DNA of 64,000 nt from Saccharomyces mikatae IFO 1815 (Eukaryota; Ascomycota; Saccharomycetes; Saccharomycetales; Saccharomycetaceae): NCBI RefSeq assembly GCF_947241705.1, contig NC_079268.1:248001-312000 (forward strand), given 5' to 3'. Both the position numbers and the translations under genes were made by a program. The first letter of the stretch is position 1. Every line of letters begins with the position of its first letter. The notes beneath the pieces were generated by a model, which was given only the letters and a program-made list of their open reading frames with translations, had not been told where the DNA came from and did not search any database. Below, piece after piece: positions 9,289 to 18,448 of the stretch.

Positions 9289-11208
9289 ATGAGTGTTTCT
9301 ACTGCAAAGAGGTCGCTGGATCTCGTTTCTTCAGGTTCGTTAGCAGAGTTTGATGATTCCAAACCCCATCACGAAGAGATCGAAAATGAGCATACAAGCA
9401 ACGGTACACGTGATAACGATGACAACGAACAACCAAAGAGGAAGGGTACGAAAACCAGCAAAAAGCAAGATTTGGATCCCGAAACTAAGCAAAAAAGGAC
9501 CGCTCAAAATAGGGCTGCCCAAAGAGCCTTCAGGGAACGTAAGGAGAGGAAGATGAAGGAATTGGAGAAGAAGGTGCAGAGTTTGGAGAGTATTCAGCAA
9601 CAAAATGAAGTAGAGGCTACTTTTTTGAGAGATCAGTTGGTCACGCTGGTGAACGAACTAAAAAAATATAGGCCAGAGACAAGGAATGACTCGAAAGTTC
9701 TTGAATATTTAGCAAAACGAGATCCTAATTTACACTCTTCAAGTATCAAAGCTAATCACAACAATAGTAGGCCAATTATTACACCAAATGACGAAATACA
9801 AGAAAATGTGAAACAAAAGATGAATTTCACGTTTCAGTATCCGCTTGATAATGACAGTGATGAAAATAAAAATAAAGAAAGGCAACTGCCTTCACCAAAT
9901 GATCCAAACCATTCGGTCTCCATACCTATAGCGCAGAAACAAAAGAAATCGAGTAATACTACCGACTCTTCTTCTGCTACTTTGGATTCACTTTCAAATA
10001 GTAACGATGTTCTTAATAATACGCCAAACTCCTCCTCCTCAATGGATTGGCTCGATAATGTGATATATACAAACAAGTTTGTATCAGGTGATGACGGCTG
10101 TAAACGTGAAACCAAGAACGTGGATAGTAATTTGTTTTCTAACGACTTTAATTTTGAGAATCAGTTTGATGAACAAGTTTCAGAATTTTGCTCGAAGATG
10201 AACCAAGTCTGTGGAACGAGGCAATGTCCAATTCCTAAGAAACCCGTCTCTACCCTGGATAAAGAAGTATTCGCGTCATCTTCTATACTGAGTGCAAATT
10301 CTCCCTCTTTAACAAATACTTGGGAATCACATTCCAACATTACAGTCAACACCCCTGCTAATGTTATTGGTAATGACACTTCCATCGACACTTCGTTTTC
10401 CAGTTTTGGCCAACTTGGTTTCGGTGTCGCTGCCAATCATCACGATGTGAATAACGATAATACTAGTAGCACTGGTAACAAGAACGGGAGTAACAAAAAT
10501 AGTACTAACAACGATGATGTACTTCCGTTCATATCAGAGTCACCATTTGATATGGATCAAGTTACCAATTTTTTTTGCCCGGGGCCTACTAATACTATTA
10601 ATAACGTTGCTGCTAGTGCTAATTCAAATTTTCTGCAAAACAGCAAAGATGATATACCTTTCATCAATGCAAATCTGGCCTTTCCAGATGAGAACTCAAC
10701 TAATATTCAACTACAGCCTATTTCAGAATCACAGTCTCAAAATAAGTTTGATTATGACATGTTTTTCAGAGATTCTTCTAAGGAAGGAAACAATTTATTT
10801 GAAGAATTTTTAGAAGAAGATGACGATGATGATGACGATGGTAATAAAAAAGCTTATAATACATCTGATGATGAATCAAGTTTAATTAAAAACCAGCTGA
10901 TTAATGAAGAACCACAATCGACACTAAAAAATGAAAGTGAAAGTGCACAAAGAAAGGACAGCTATGTGCAAGAGGCTATCGACAATAACAACGGTAATGG
11001 TAATGATAATGATGTTGTTCCATCCAAAGAAGGTTCTTTGCTAAGATGTTCAGAGATTTGGGATAGAATAACAACACATCCAAAATATTCAGATATTGAT
11101 GTCGATGGATTGTGTTCAGAACTCATGGCAAAGGCAAAGTGTTCAGAAAGGGGGGTCGTTATAAATGCAGAAGACGTCCAATTAGCTTTAAACAAGCATA
11201 TGAACTAA
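9289..11208 (+). CDS. YAP1: YAP1, oxidative-stress bZIP transcription factor
   Basis: Yap1 is an AP-1-like activator of antioxidant and drug-resistance genes. Oxidation forms disulfides between its two cysteine-rich domains, which masks the export signal and holds it in the nucleus. The protein has 639 residues (S. cerevisiae 650). The basic region is KRTAQNRAAQRAFRERKERK followed by a leucine zipper (roughly residues 64-130). The n-CRD has C301, C308 and C313; the c-CRD has C587, C609 and C618. The spacings of 7/5 and 22/9 match the known redox switch, so redox control should be intact. The middle is Asn/Ser-rich with an acidic DDDDDDD run (about 10821-10842). The start ATG is the first in the leader. 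Confidence 0.98.
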   Translation: MSVSTAKRSLDLVSSGSLAEFDDSKPHHEEIENEHTSNGTRDNDDNEQPKRKGTKTSKKQDLDPETKQKRTAQNRAAQRAFRERKERKMKELEKKVQSLESIQQQNEVEATFLRDQLVTLVNELKKYRPETRNDSKVLEYLAKRDPNLHSSSIKANHNNSRPIITPNDEIQENVKQKMNFTFQYPLDNDSDENKNKERQLPSPNDPNHSVSIPIAQKQKKSSNTTDSSSATLDSLSNSNDVLNNTPNSSSSMDWLDNVIYTNKFVSGDDGCKRETKNVDSNLFSNDFNFENQFDEQVSEFCSKMNQVCGTRQCPIPKKPVSTLDKEVFASSSILSANSPSLTNTWESHSNITVNTPANVIGNDTSIDTSFSSFGQLGFGVAANHHDVNNDNTSSTGNKNGSNKNSTNNDDVLPFISESPFDMDQVTNFFCPGPTNTINNVAASANSNFLQNSKDDIPFINANLAFPDENSTNIQLQPISESQSQNKFDYDMFFRDSSKEGNNLFEEFLEEDDDDDDDGNKKAYNTSDDESSLIKNQLINEEPQSTLKNESESAQRKDSYVQEAIDNNNGNGNDNDVVPSKEGSLLRCSEIWDRITTHPKYSDIDVDGLCSELMAKAKCSERGVVINAEDVQLALNKHMN

Positions 11209-11488
11209 CAGTGGAGCCTTTCAAAACAGACTGCGTAAGCAGAAGAACTTTTTAATATTATGTTATAATAAGTTGTTTTTTCTTCCTTTGTCATCTTGTC
11301 GAAAGCAAGGGGGATTATCTTGCATGCTTTTTTACTTAGATAAGCCATATTTTTAATTTGTCTCGACTGTGTATGAATTCTTTCTGTTACCTGGCAAGCA
11401 ACATCTAAAAAATGCAATACAACCGATGATAATTATAATATAATACAAGTATGTATAGGTGTTTATATATATAGTGGCAAAATATTTC

Positions 11489-13813
11489 TCACATCATGAC
11501 ACAACGTTGAGATTTATCCATACTTGCAGAACCACTGTTTTTATGATTCCGGAACCTATTCATCTGAAACTTCCAACGTTTTCTATCCTTGTTGGTGCCA
11601 TGGGTATTATTGTCTATGCTGCTCAGAGACTTCAATAGTGTGGGTAATGGTAAACTTTTGGACCTTTCTACCGCACTCATAGCATTAATGGAGTTCTTTA
11701 TCTTTTTTAACTCACTCTTGGAGTTACTTTCGTTGTTAATTTTAGAGTTAACTTTGGAAGTATTTTTTTTCTTCAATGAATGACTGAAATTCGATGAACT
11801 TGTATTGAAGTTGGATATTTGTGTCATTGGGTAAGGTTCATCCGATGAGAGTCTATCATCATTATTCTCAGAATCGTCCGATTCGTTACTATTACTCTTA
11901 TTAATCTTAGTGACGGAATTATGTCTATTGAACGCCCACTCACCAATACTGTTGACGGTCCTTATTGAACGGTGTGCTGTAGTTACATTAGATTCCATTC
12001 TAGTAGGTATATACATTTGTGGGCCCGACTGTTCGGACAATGAAGCGTCGTCGTCATCGTCTTCGTCATCAATATACTCATCATAATCGTTATTATATGC
12101 ATTTGGAAAATATTGCTTTGGGTCATGAGATAATAATAAATCGGAATTTAGAGGTTGTTCTTTCAACATGTCTTCTCTAGTTCCATAATTAGGATTCTTA
12201 GGTTCTTCTTCAATCTGTTGACCTGATTCTGTCACGATAACCATTGTATAGAATAAAATTTTGGGGAATGACCTCTTGATATCTAGTAAGTCTTGAAGTG
12301 TTAGAATTTGTAAATTATTCATTGAAAAATTTGAATCATACAACAGCCAATCATCTGTAACGCTCGCTATTGTAGGTCTATTGTTTGATTGCCTAATTGC
12401 AGTGAAAATTTCTTTAGTGTCTGGATCCTGTATTAATATTGATTGCAAAACTAGCCTAAAATAACCCAGTGAATCACAGATTGAGATCGAGGGTAGAATG
12501 GATAGTACTGAGTAGTCAGAAGAAGAGAGGTCTGCATCATCATCAACTTCCTCTACTTCATCCTCTCTTGATGCATATCCTTGAGCATCATAATTGTGAT
12601 GAATTAAATGATCTTCCTCTTCTGGGGTTGTAGAAGTAGTTAAATTATCTATGGAACTCGTTATACTTGACAACTCAGAGACATATGTGGCGTTCGTATG
12701 ATCAGCACTTTCACGCTTCAGGCTAGCTCGGCTAGTACTACTTAAACTGTAGCGAATACTGCTACTGCTACTGCTACTACAACTCGTGCAGCTAACAGAA
12801 CTTTCCATGTTTAATCTTATTTGGTTTGTACTTTTATCATTAAGATCGTTTGACGTCCTGTTATAATGACCTTCAACATCATCTTGATCGTTGTCATCTT
12901 CACATCTTGCAGTGGTTAAACTCAGATCTTGTCCAGGATAAGTTGATGATACGTCTTCTCCAGCAAAACTATCTATTGATACTATTTCAGAATGTGATGG
13001 TGTGTATTCTTCGTTAGTGTATGGTGGAAAGATTTTTGGCAGTCTACTGGTCTTTGGCTCTAGTGCTCGGGAGTGAGAAAAGTTTAAAACTATGGAACTT
13101 GTAGTATCATCCGCTGCATCCTCTCCATCATTTCGATTTTCACTGTCTTGAGGCACAGCATAATTATTGCTTTGTCTATTTGCTGATGTGAGGCATATAT
13201 CAGCTGTATTTGGAGATGTTATAGTTCTCGTATTCGTATTAGTTCGTGTACCCGTTGGAGTCTGCGTGTTTATATTTGACCATTGTTCATCTGAAGTGCT
13301 TGATTTTAGCTGCCCATTTGAAGTCTTTGATGAAGATATTGTGGGCGGGTGTATTAGACTTCTATTATTGTTATTTAAGGCCTTTGAATTTTTTTGAACT
13401 TGCCAACTTGTACTTGCAAATTCTAAGAAGGTAGGATCTTGAAAGTTATTGAGGTTGTCCGTCAACAAATAGTGATTTTCATGGTTGTAACAGTGTGAAT
13501 GAGTCAATTTGGAGATTTGAATGTGTTCTAACTTTTCCAGGTGGAAGTAATCTTTAAGAAAGATTTCTAATATAGAAATATCTTCATGAACATTCTCAGG
13601 GATGGAGACTAACAAAATTTTCTTGTTAGATCTCACAGAAATGCTGTTATCACCATAAAAATGACTATTTAGAAATCTTTTCAATAGAGTATACTTTAAT
13701 TGATTGCCTATGAGTTCTTCGAAATCACCTAATCTTAGGTTTGTTAGGTACCACGACCATAAACCATTGTCATCATTATCAAAATAGTCGCCCACTCTGA
13801 CTGATTTCTGCAT
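11489..13813 (-). CDS. GIS4: GIS4, CAAX-box protein
   Basis: Gis4 is a poorly understood CAAX-box protein. It has been linked genetically to Snf1 signalling, the RAS/cAMP pathway and ion homeostasis. The protein has 774 residues, the S. cerevisiae length, and starts at ATG 13813. The N-terminal 150 residues look folded ([21 protein letters not shown]). Most of the rest is low-complexity Ser/Asn/Asp-rich sequence, with a second conserved block near [22 protein letters not shown]. The C-terminus ends KSQRCVMM, a CAAX motif expected to be prenylated, which implies membrane association. It is convergent with YAP1, with 280 bp between them. No catalytic motif was recognised. Confidence 0.93.
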   Translation of the reverse strand: MQKSVRVGDYFDNDDNGLWSWYLTNLRLGDFEELIGNQLKYTLLKRFLNSHFYGDNSISVRSNKKILLVSIPENVHEDISILEIFLKDYFHLEKLEHIQISKLTHSHCYNHENHYLLTDNLNNFQDPTFLEFASTSWQVQKNSKALNNNNRSLIHPPTISSSKTSNGQLKSSTSDEQWSNINTQTPTGTRTNTNTRTITSPNTADICLTSANRQSNNYAVPQDSENRNDGEDAADDTTSSIVLNFSHSRALEPKTSRLPKIFPPYTNEEYTPSHSEIVSIDSFAGEDVSSTYPGQDLSLTTARCEDDNDQDDVEGHYNRTSNDLNDKSTNQIRLNMESSVSCTSCSSSSSSSIRYSLSSTSRASLKRESADHTNATYVSELSSITSSIDNLTTSTTPEEEDHLIHHNYDAQGYASREDEVEEVDDDADLSSSDYSVLSILPSISICDSLGYFRLVLQSILIQDPDTKEIFTAIRQSNNRPTIASVTDDWLLYDSNFSMNNLQILTLQDLLDIKRSFPKILFYTMVIVTESGQQIEEEPKNPNYGTREDMLKEQPLNSDLLLSHDPKQYFPNAYNNDYDEYIDDEDDDDDASLSEQSGPQMYIPTRMESNVTTAHRSIRTVNSIGEWAFNRHNSVTKINKSNSNESDDSENNDDRLSSDEPYPMTQISNFNTSSSNFSHSLKKKNTSKVNSKINNESNSKSELKKIKNSINAMSAVERSKSLPLPTLLKSLSSIDNNTHGTNKDRKRWKFQMNRFRNHKNSGSASMDKSQRCVMM

Positions 13814-14560
13814 TATACTGAAGTAGCTGTGCTTTCTTGATGGTTTTTCGTAAACCGTCCTGGGTCAGTTGAAGGATGAGAGTGAGGGTTGATGAAGGCT
13901 ATTCTTGCAAAACGTTTCTTAATGTATTTTACACTTGATTTTCCACTGTTCTTTTGGCCTTCTCGTCCCTCAGCTGTGTAAGTGAGGTTAAAACTGGTAC
14001 TGTCAAGTAAATAATTGGAGATTTCAATCTAGTTTGCAATGGAAAAAAGTACAATAAGAAAAAAAGTTATAAAAAAAGAAAAAAAAAGAACAAGAATTCA
14101 ATATTTAGGGATGTAAAGTTGATACAAAGGTTTAAAGTAAATAGGTTTAGCGAATTAACATGCAAGTGAGGTCCCTACCTGCACCGGCTTCGTAGCAGGT
14201 GGAGTGCGATAGCGATGATACAGACTACGAACATAACGTAATGTCCTCAGCCCCGCGCTAGGAACAGTGAGGAGAAACGGTTAGCGAATCGCCACATGCC
14301 ATTTACGTAAAAGATGCTGTGTAATATTGACAAAATTATGGATGGTTTGGATTTGAACTCTCAGAGTGCAAATAAACAAACGAGAAACTGACAACAATAC
14401 TTTCAGAGGTAAAAAAATGCATTTGCCGATCCGAAAAATCTCAAGGCGAAAATGACTACGAACAGAACAAAATTGCCGCATTTCCGTCCTAAATGCACGC
14501 ACGGTAAAGGTGAGCCTAAAAAACTTAAAACATGCTGCGATGATTTAAAAAAGTTACAAA
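13814..14560. other. Intergenic GIS4-tRNA-Ser
   Basis: This 747-bp stretch contains the GIS4 promoter (rightmost part of the gene's upstream flank), A-rich tracts at 14040-14095, and a GC-richer segment at 14160-14290 containing an imperfect hairpin (CTACCTGC...GCAGGT, 14175-14200). No ORF beginning with ATG looks coding. No LTR sequence was recognised here. Confidence 0.55.
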
Positions 14561-14642
14561 CGACAACTGCAGGACTCGAACCTGCGCGGGCAGAGCCCAA
14601 AAGATTTCTAATCTTTCGCCTTAACCACTCGGCCAAGTTGCC
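14561..14642 (-). tRNA. tS(AGA): tRNA-Ser (anticodon AGA)
   Basis: The minus strand folds as an 82-nt class II tRNA. The acceptor is GGCAACT pairing with AGTTGTC, discriminator G. The D arm contains TGGCCGAGTGG, the anticodon stem-loop GATTAGAAATC gives anticodon AGA at 14607-14609, a long variable arm follows, and the T arm contains GGTTCGAGTCC. There is no intron. CCA is not encoded, as expected in eukaryotes. The 5' flank (14643 onwards) carries LTR remnants, the usual neighbourhood of a Pol III gene in Saccharomyces. Confidence 0.98.
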
Positions 14643-14659
14643 TTATTAACTGATGTTTG

Positions 14660-14730
14660 GTTTTGTTAACCGCTTAATTGATATGTGATTATCCTGACAA
14701 TCTTAATATATACTATCTTAGGGAAGTAAC
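14660..14730 (-). mobile_element. Sigma (Ty3) LTR remnant beside tRNA-Ser
   Basis: The segment about 14692-14730 closely resembles the 3'-terminal part of a Ty3 sigma LTR read on the minus strand (shared core GACAATCNTAATATA and CTTAGGGAAGTAAC). The element would begin roughly 17-21 bp upstream of the mature tRNA 5' end, where Ty3 integrates. It is cut off at 14731 by a Ty4-like LTR fragment. The left boundary is approximate. Confidence 0.6.
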
Positions 14731-14755
14731 TGTTGGAATAAGTGATTACTACTAT
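14731..14755 (-). mobile_element. LTR terminal fragment (Ty4/Tsu4-like)
   Basis: These 25 bp (TGTTGGAATAAGTG...) match the inverted 3' end of the complete minus-strand copy that starts at 15440. They abut the plus-strand copy starting at 14756. The piece is therefore a leftover from a nested insertion. Confidence 0.55.
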
Positions 14756-14931
14756 TGTTGATAATTAGTTGTTTAGTAAGTTGTAATAATTAAGAATAGT
14801 CGTTCCTTCTTAATCTATATAAGAGAGGTATATAAAACACACGCTGATTGGTTATATTAAACCAAAAGGTTCAGACATAAATCAGAGTGTCGATGATAAG
14901 AATTTGGTGATAACTCATCTTCTTATATAAT
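14756..14931 (+). mobile_element. Truncated Ty4/Tsu4-like LTR, copy 1
   Basis: It starts TGTTGATAATTAG and is nearly identical over 176 bp to the first part of the next copy (14932), including TATATAAGAGAGGTATATAA and the ACACACGCTGATTGG block. It stops after CTTCTTATATAA, where the second copy begins, forming a head-to-tail partial duplication. The family is assigned by resemblance to Ty4 tau / Tsu4 LTRs from memory. Confidence 0.6.
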
Positions 14932-15312
14932 TGTTGATAATTAGTAGTTTAGTAAGTTGTAATAATTAAGAATAGTCGTTCCTTCTTAATCTATATAAGA
15001 GAGGTATATAAAACACACGCTGATTGGGTGTATTAAACCAAAAGGTTCAGACATAAATCAGAGTGTTGATGATAAGAATTTAGTGTTAACTCATCTTCTT
15101 ATATACTAAGTTCTGGACAATTAATAGATCTTTATCTTATTAGTGCAGGAAATTCTATAATTAGAATTTCCCTACTCCATTTAAATTGGTATCACCATAA
15201 GAATGTTAGTATTAATTTACTCAACATCATTAGTATCATGTTAAAGAATGTTCGTCATCAACTACAACAATTTATATGAATAAATGTATAGTGGTAATCA
15301 CTTATTCCAACA
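14932..15312 (+). mobile_element. Near-complete Ty4/Tsu4-like LTR, copy 2
   Basis: This is 381 bp from TGTTGATAATTAG to ...CTTATTCCAACA, so it has TG...CA termini. Internal segments (AGATCTTTATCTTATTAGTGCAG, TATATGAATAAATGTATAG) recur in the inverted copy at 15440-15755, which defines the element ends. The size fits tau/Tsu4 LTRs. No internal retrotransposon sequence is attached. Confidence 0.6.
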
Positions 15313-15439
15313 ATAATAAGTTCTGATCAATTAATAGATCTTTATCTCATTACTGCAGTAAATTCTATTATTAGAATTTTTCTACTTCAATTTATACGAA
15401 TAGGTGTATAGTTGATGGAATAAGTGATTACTACTATAC
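15313..15439 (+). mobile_element. Internal fragment of a third Ty4/Tsu4-like LTR
   Basis: It repeats the segment AAGTTCTGATCAATTAATAG through TTTATACGAATAGGTGTATAG of the LTR without its 5' half. It then runs into a partial inverted end (GGAATAAGTGATTACTACTATA) just before the minus-strand copy. This is a mosaic produced by nested insertion or recombination. Confidence 0.5.
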
Positions 15440-15755
15440 TGTTGGAATAAGTGATTACTACTATACACCTATTCGTATAAATTGGATTAAGTTATTGCAA
15501 CTATACGTTCTTCGTATAAATTGGAGTGGCAATTTTACCGCAGTAATGAGATAAAGATCTATTGATTAATCAGAACCTATTATTTAAGAAGATAAGCCAT
15601 TGCTAAGATCTTATCATCTATGCTCTGAAATATGTCTGAACCATTGGATTTAATATAACCAATCAGCGTGTGTTTTATATGCCTATCTTTTATAGATTAA
15701 GAAGGAACCACTTATTCTTAATTATTACAACTTACTAAACAACTAATTATCAACA
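15440..15755 (-). mobile_element. Ty4/Tsu4-like solo LTR in inverted orientation
   Basis: Read on the minus strand it begins TGTTGATAATTAGTTG at 15755 and ends ...CTTATTCCAACA at 15440 (316 bp). It therefore shows both termini in one copy, opposite to copies 1 and 2. It is diverged from copy 2 by scattered substitutions and a shorter middle. No target-site duplication was found (flanks TATAC on the left and ATTTT on the right). Confidence 0.6.
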
Positions 15756-15836
15756 ATTTTGCACAATCGTATTTTGTGATCAACACTAGCGATAAGGTGA
15801 TCAGAGGGAACCCGATTTTAAAACAGTACGACGCAT

Positions 15837-16451
15837 GTGAAGAGACTCCAATATCCATCCATGGACAACATTGATTTATTGACGGAAGAGTCACTTGAAG
15901 ATGAATATGGTACAAATTCAGAAGCGGTATACATTTTCAATACTTTAAAGAGAAAGGATAAAGCAACACAGCAGCTGGATGAGAAAGGTGACCACGACAA
16001 GCGGTCCGTTAGAATACTAACCACTAAACGCAAGAGGTGGTGGATACACGCTGAGATGCTGTTCATTGTTTTCACAATTGTACTATATTATAATTTGACT
16101 GCCCGAGTCGATGCTTCAATATTTATAAATATGACAGTGGGGGCAGAACGCGTCCACTACTTCGGTAATTTGTTGCTAGGACATGGGATCTCATGGAAGA
16201 ATGCCTTTATTATGGGTTTTATTACAACGTTCCACAGTGTTTCCTCTACGGCAACAGCAATATTGACTAATGCTTGCGGGCCAGCTTTCACGGACGCAGT
16301 CCATCTTACACGTGGTGCTAATACGCAATACAATGTAACTACGTGTGCCATATACGGAGCAGTATTAGCTGCTGCGGCTGTTACTGGCAATACTATTTCT
16401 TACTACGGCGCTTGGTGTCGTGATATAAATCAACTATCATCTACTAACTAG
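15837..16451 (+). CDS. Unrecognised membrane/secreted-type protein; 3' end altered by a solo delta LTR
   Basis: I do not recognise this 204-codon ORF, and I know of nothing at this site in S. cerevisiae. It has ATG at 15837 (a second at 15861), a hydrophilic acidic-then-basic N-terminus of about 70 residues ending in a TTKRKRWW cluster, and a hydrophobic segment (MLFIVFTIVLYYNL) that could be a signal anchor. Three N-glycosylation sequons follow (NLT, NMT, NVT). Next comes a Cys-containing Gly/Ala/Thr-rich hydrophobic region (AILTNACGPAF, AAAAVTGNT). The last 12 codons come from a solo delta LTR inserted at 16416. Without the LTR and one 5-bp duplication the frame meets TGA at once, after codon 193. 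The architecture loosely recalls yeast killer-toxin precursors, but I cannot support that as a call. It lies within transposon debris, so it may be a relic. Confidence 0.5.
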   Translation: MKRLQYPSMDNIDLLTEESLEDEYGTNSEAVYIFNTLKRKDKATQQLDEKGDHDKRSVRILTTKRKRWWIHAEMLFIVFTIVLYYNLTARVDASIFINMTVGAERVHYFGNLLLGHGISWKNAFIMGFITTFHSVSSTATAILTNACGPAFTDAVHLTRGANTQYNVTTCAIYGAVLAAAAVTGNTISYYGAWCRDINQLSSTN

Positions 16452-16746
16452 TATTTACGTTACTAGTATATTATCATATACGGTGTTAGAAGATGACGCA
16501 AATGATGAGATATAGTCATCTAAATTAGTGGAAGCTGAAACGCAAGGATTGATAATGTAATATGATGATGAATGACAACATACAAAACGATGATAATAAT
16601 GTTTATAGAATTGTGTATAATTGCAGATTTCCTTTTATGGATTCCTATATCCCCGAGGAGAATTTCTAGTATATCTACATACCTAATATTATTGCCTTAT
16701 AAAAAATGGAATCCCAACAATTACATCAAACTCCACCATTATCTCA
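16416..16746 (+). mobile_element. Solo delta LTR (Ty1/Ty2 type) with target-site duplication
   Basis: This is 331 bp with clear delta sequence (AACTATCATCTACTAACTAG, ATTATCATATACGGTGTTAG, GTGGAAGCTGAAACGCAAGG, ATGGAATCCCAACAATTA). It is flanked by the same five bases, CTTGG, at 16411-16415 and 16747-16751, an exact Ty1-type target duplication. The insertion interrupts the 3' end of the ORF starting at 15837. Its first bases read TGTCG rather than TGTTG, a small decay. Confidence 0.93.
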
Positions 16747-16754
16747 CTTGGTGA

Positions 16755-17820
16755 GGGATGTACTTAAGCCTCTGGGAAAGCAGGTAAACGAGATTGATTA
16801 CCTTAGATTTCCTGACAGGAATCCTCAAATCGTTTTCAGGGAAGGATATGATCCATGCTGTAGTTGATAAGGTTTAAAAAAGAGCATATTTTATCCCTTG
16901 CCAGAAAACAATAGGCACTTCAAACGTTATATACCTCTTGTTCAGTATTTATTTCGTTACCACGGATTTCCTAGTGTTATAATGTTGGACAGAGACATTT
17001 GTTTCGTAAACGCAACTTATTAAAAGTTTTCAAAGAGACTGGGTATTAAACTAGCAATCTCAAACAGTAATCACTAGCTACAGATGGACAATCTGAACGT
17101 GTTATACAGGTCCTACGCAGACTACTGAGATCATACCGTCACCTCAATCTCCGTGATTCGGACAGGACATTACATATGTTAGAATATTGCTACAAATAAT
17201 ATACGAATCATGTAACAAAACACTCGCCTTCAGAAGTATACCAAGAGTTCATCCCTGATCGACTCAAGTTAGATATCAGCAATGAATTAGACGCAAAGTA
17301 TAGTTCGATGGTCGAATTAATCAAGAAACTAAAAGCTATCAATGTTGAGTTTTGAGGAATGTTGCAGGCTAATATACCTAGGCCCTTTCAAGGTCATTAA
17401 AAATCTTCACAACAACGTGTACAAAGTGGACCAACCAGCAGTTAAGAGGACTCACCATGTTCTATTGTTGAATGGCTAAGCCCTTTAAAGGAAGAAAAGA
17501 CTAACATATAATAGAGAAATCACGGTAGCAAGATGAACTAATAAAAGATGCTAGCGGAAATTACGACGGTTATTGGATACTTCGGTGATAAGCAGACGTT
17601 GTATTGCCAAATGACAGAGGTGGACCCCGGCATTACCGCTGCGGTACCGCTACACATTTTCGAAACACTACATCTGCCTAGAAAACAAGTGTTATCAAAA
17701 AACTTCAAGCAAGTACTAAAAAGTTTTTCAGAGAGAGGAGTAATATGTCATAATTGTAACTGGACAGCATACGTTGATAGTCACAACTATGTCGCGGATG
17801 AAACGCTTACAACTAATTAA
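16755..17820 (+). pseudogene. Decayed Ty3-like POL (integrase) remnant
   Basis: Conceptual translation across frames shows Ty3/gypsy integrase landmarks: GKDMIHAVVDKV and KRAYFIPCQKT (catalytic core), then LDRD and KRLGIK. TDGQSERVIQVLRRLLRSY follows near 17085-17140. The last part (17548-17820) remains open for 90 codons and matches the Ty3 C-terminal integrase region (EITTVIG, YCQMTEVDP). Stops and frameshifts interrupt the rest. GAG, protease and reverse transcriptase are absent. A purine tract, GAGAGAGGAG, at 17731-17740 sits where the Ty3 polypurine tract does, overlapping the end of the frame. Confidence 0.8.
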
Positions 17821-18078
17821 GAAGGGTAATTGCAAACCACACCTCAAGCAAACGAAGACATACTATTCAGAGCAGTAATAACAACCAACATATTTATATA
17901 GTAGTATTCTAGTAAATTATAATGCAAGACTAGATACATAGAAATAGAAGAGCAAGTTTAAGTTAAGACCAAAAGTTCCTCTAATACTTGGATAAGTAAG
18001 TTCGCTACGTAACATAACTTGAAAGGAAATTAATTTATCCTAATCGGGCCGTACTGGCTAACTCAAAAATTACAACCA
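17746..18078 (+). mobile_element. Possible 3' LTR of the Ty3-like relic
   Basis: It begins TG (TGTCATAATTG) five bases after the polypurine-like tract and ends CA (ATTACAACCA), 333 bp, close to sigma length. The end resembles the sigma terminus (...TACAACA), but most of the interior does not obviously match sigma. It may therefore belong to a diverged Ty3-related family. The boundaries are inferred. Confidence 0.35.
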
Positions 18079-18448
18079 TGGGTTACTATCGTATTATCCA
18101 TGTTAGGTGGATGCTTTGGTCGGACTAAGAACCGAGCATCGTCTATTGGCTGGAATCGTCCTACTGGTGCGTTATCATATATATCCTTGAGGAGAACTTT
18201 TAGTTCATTTTGTAAAACTAATAATAATTCCTTTGTGAACAATGAAATCCTGAAATTATTTCAAAGAAACCTATAAACTATCAAAAGGATGCAGATAGTA
18301 AGATGGGCATTTTATTTGGTTTTTTGTGAGAAAGTTGCGGAAGCCTGGCTTCTTCGCAATTTTTTTTTCCACTTTTTCAGGTGAGATGAGTTGGGATTGT
18401 AGGAATTTAAAATAATGATTCAAGTAGTGTACAAATACTTTAGTATGG
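18079..18448. other. Unexplained segment upstream of TRM12
   Basis: An open frame without a leading ATG runs 18034-18276 on the plus strand (contains GGCFGRTKNRASS and IGWNRPTGALSY; first ATG at 18103). It overlaps a 21-bp delta-like string near 18184-18204 (CCTTGAGGAGAACTTTTAGT). The remaining bases, 18277-18448, form the TRM12 promoter with T-rich tracts at 18358-18378. I do not recognise the open frame. Confidence 0.4.

Noticed and set aside
14175-14200. Hairpin upstream of tRNA-Ser as a possible structured RNA
   Set aside because: The stem is short and imperfect, and no conserved RNA family pattern is visible.
17548-17820. Independent 90-residue gene
   Set aside because: The ATG is internal to the Ty3-like integrase C-terminal region; it is the open tail of a retrotransposon relic.
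18184-18204. Short delta-like string as a separate LTR insertion
   Set aside because: Only about 21 bp match and neither flank continues as delta; it may be coincidence within the unidentified open frame.
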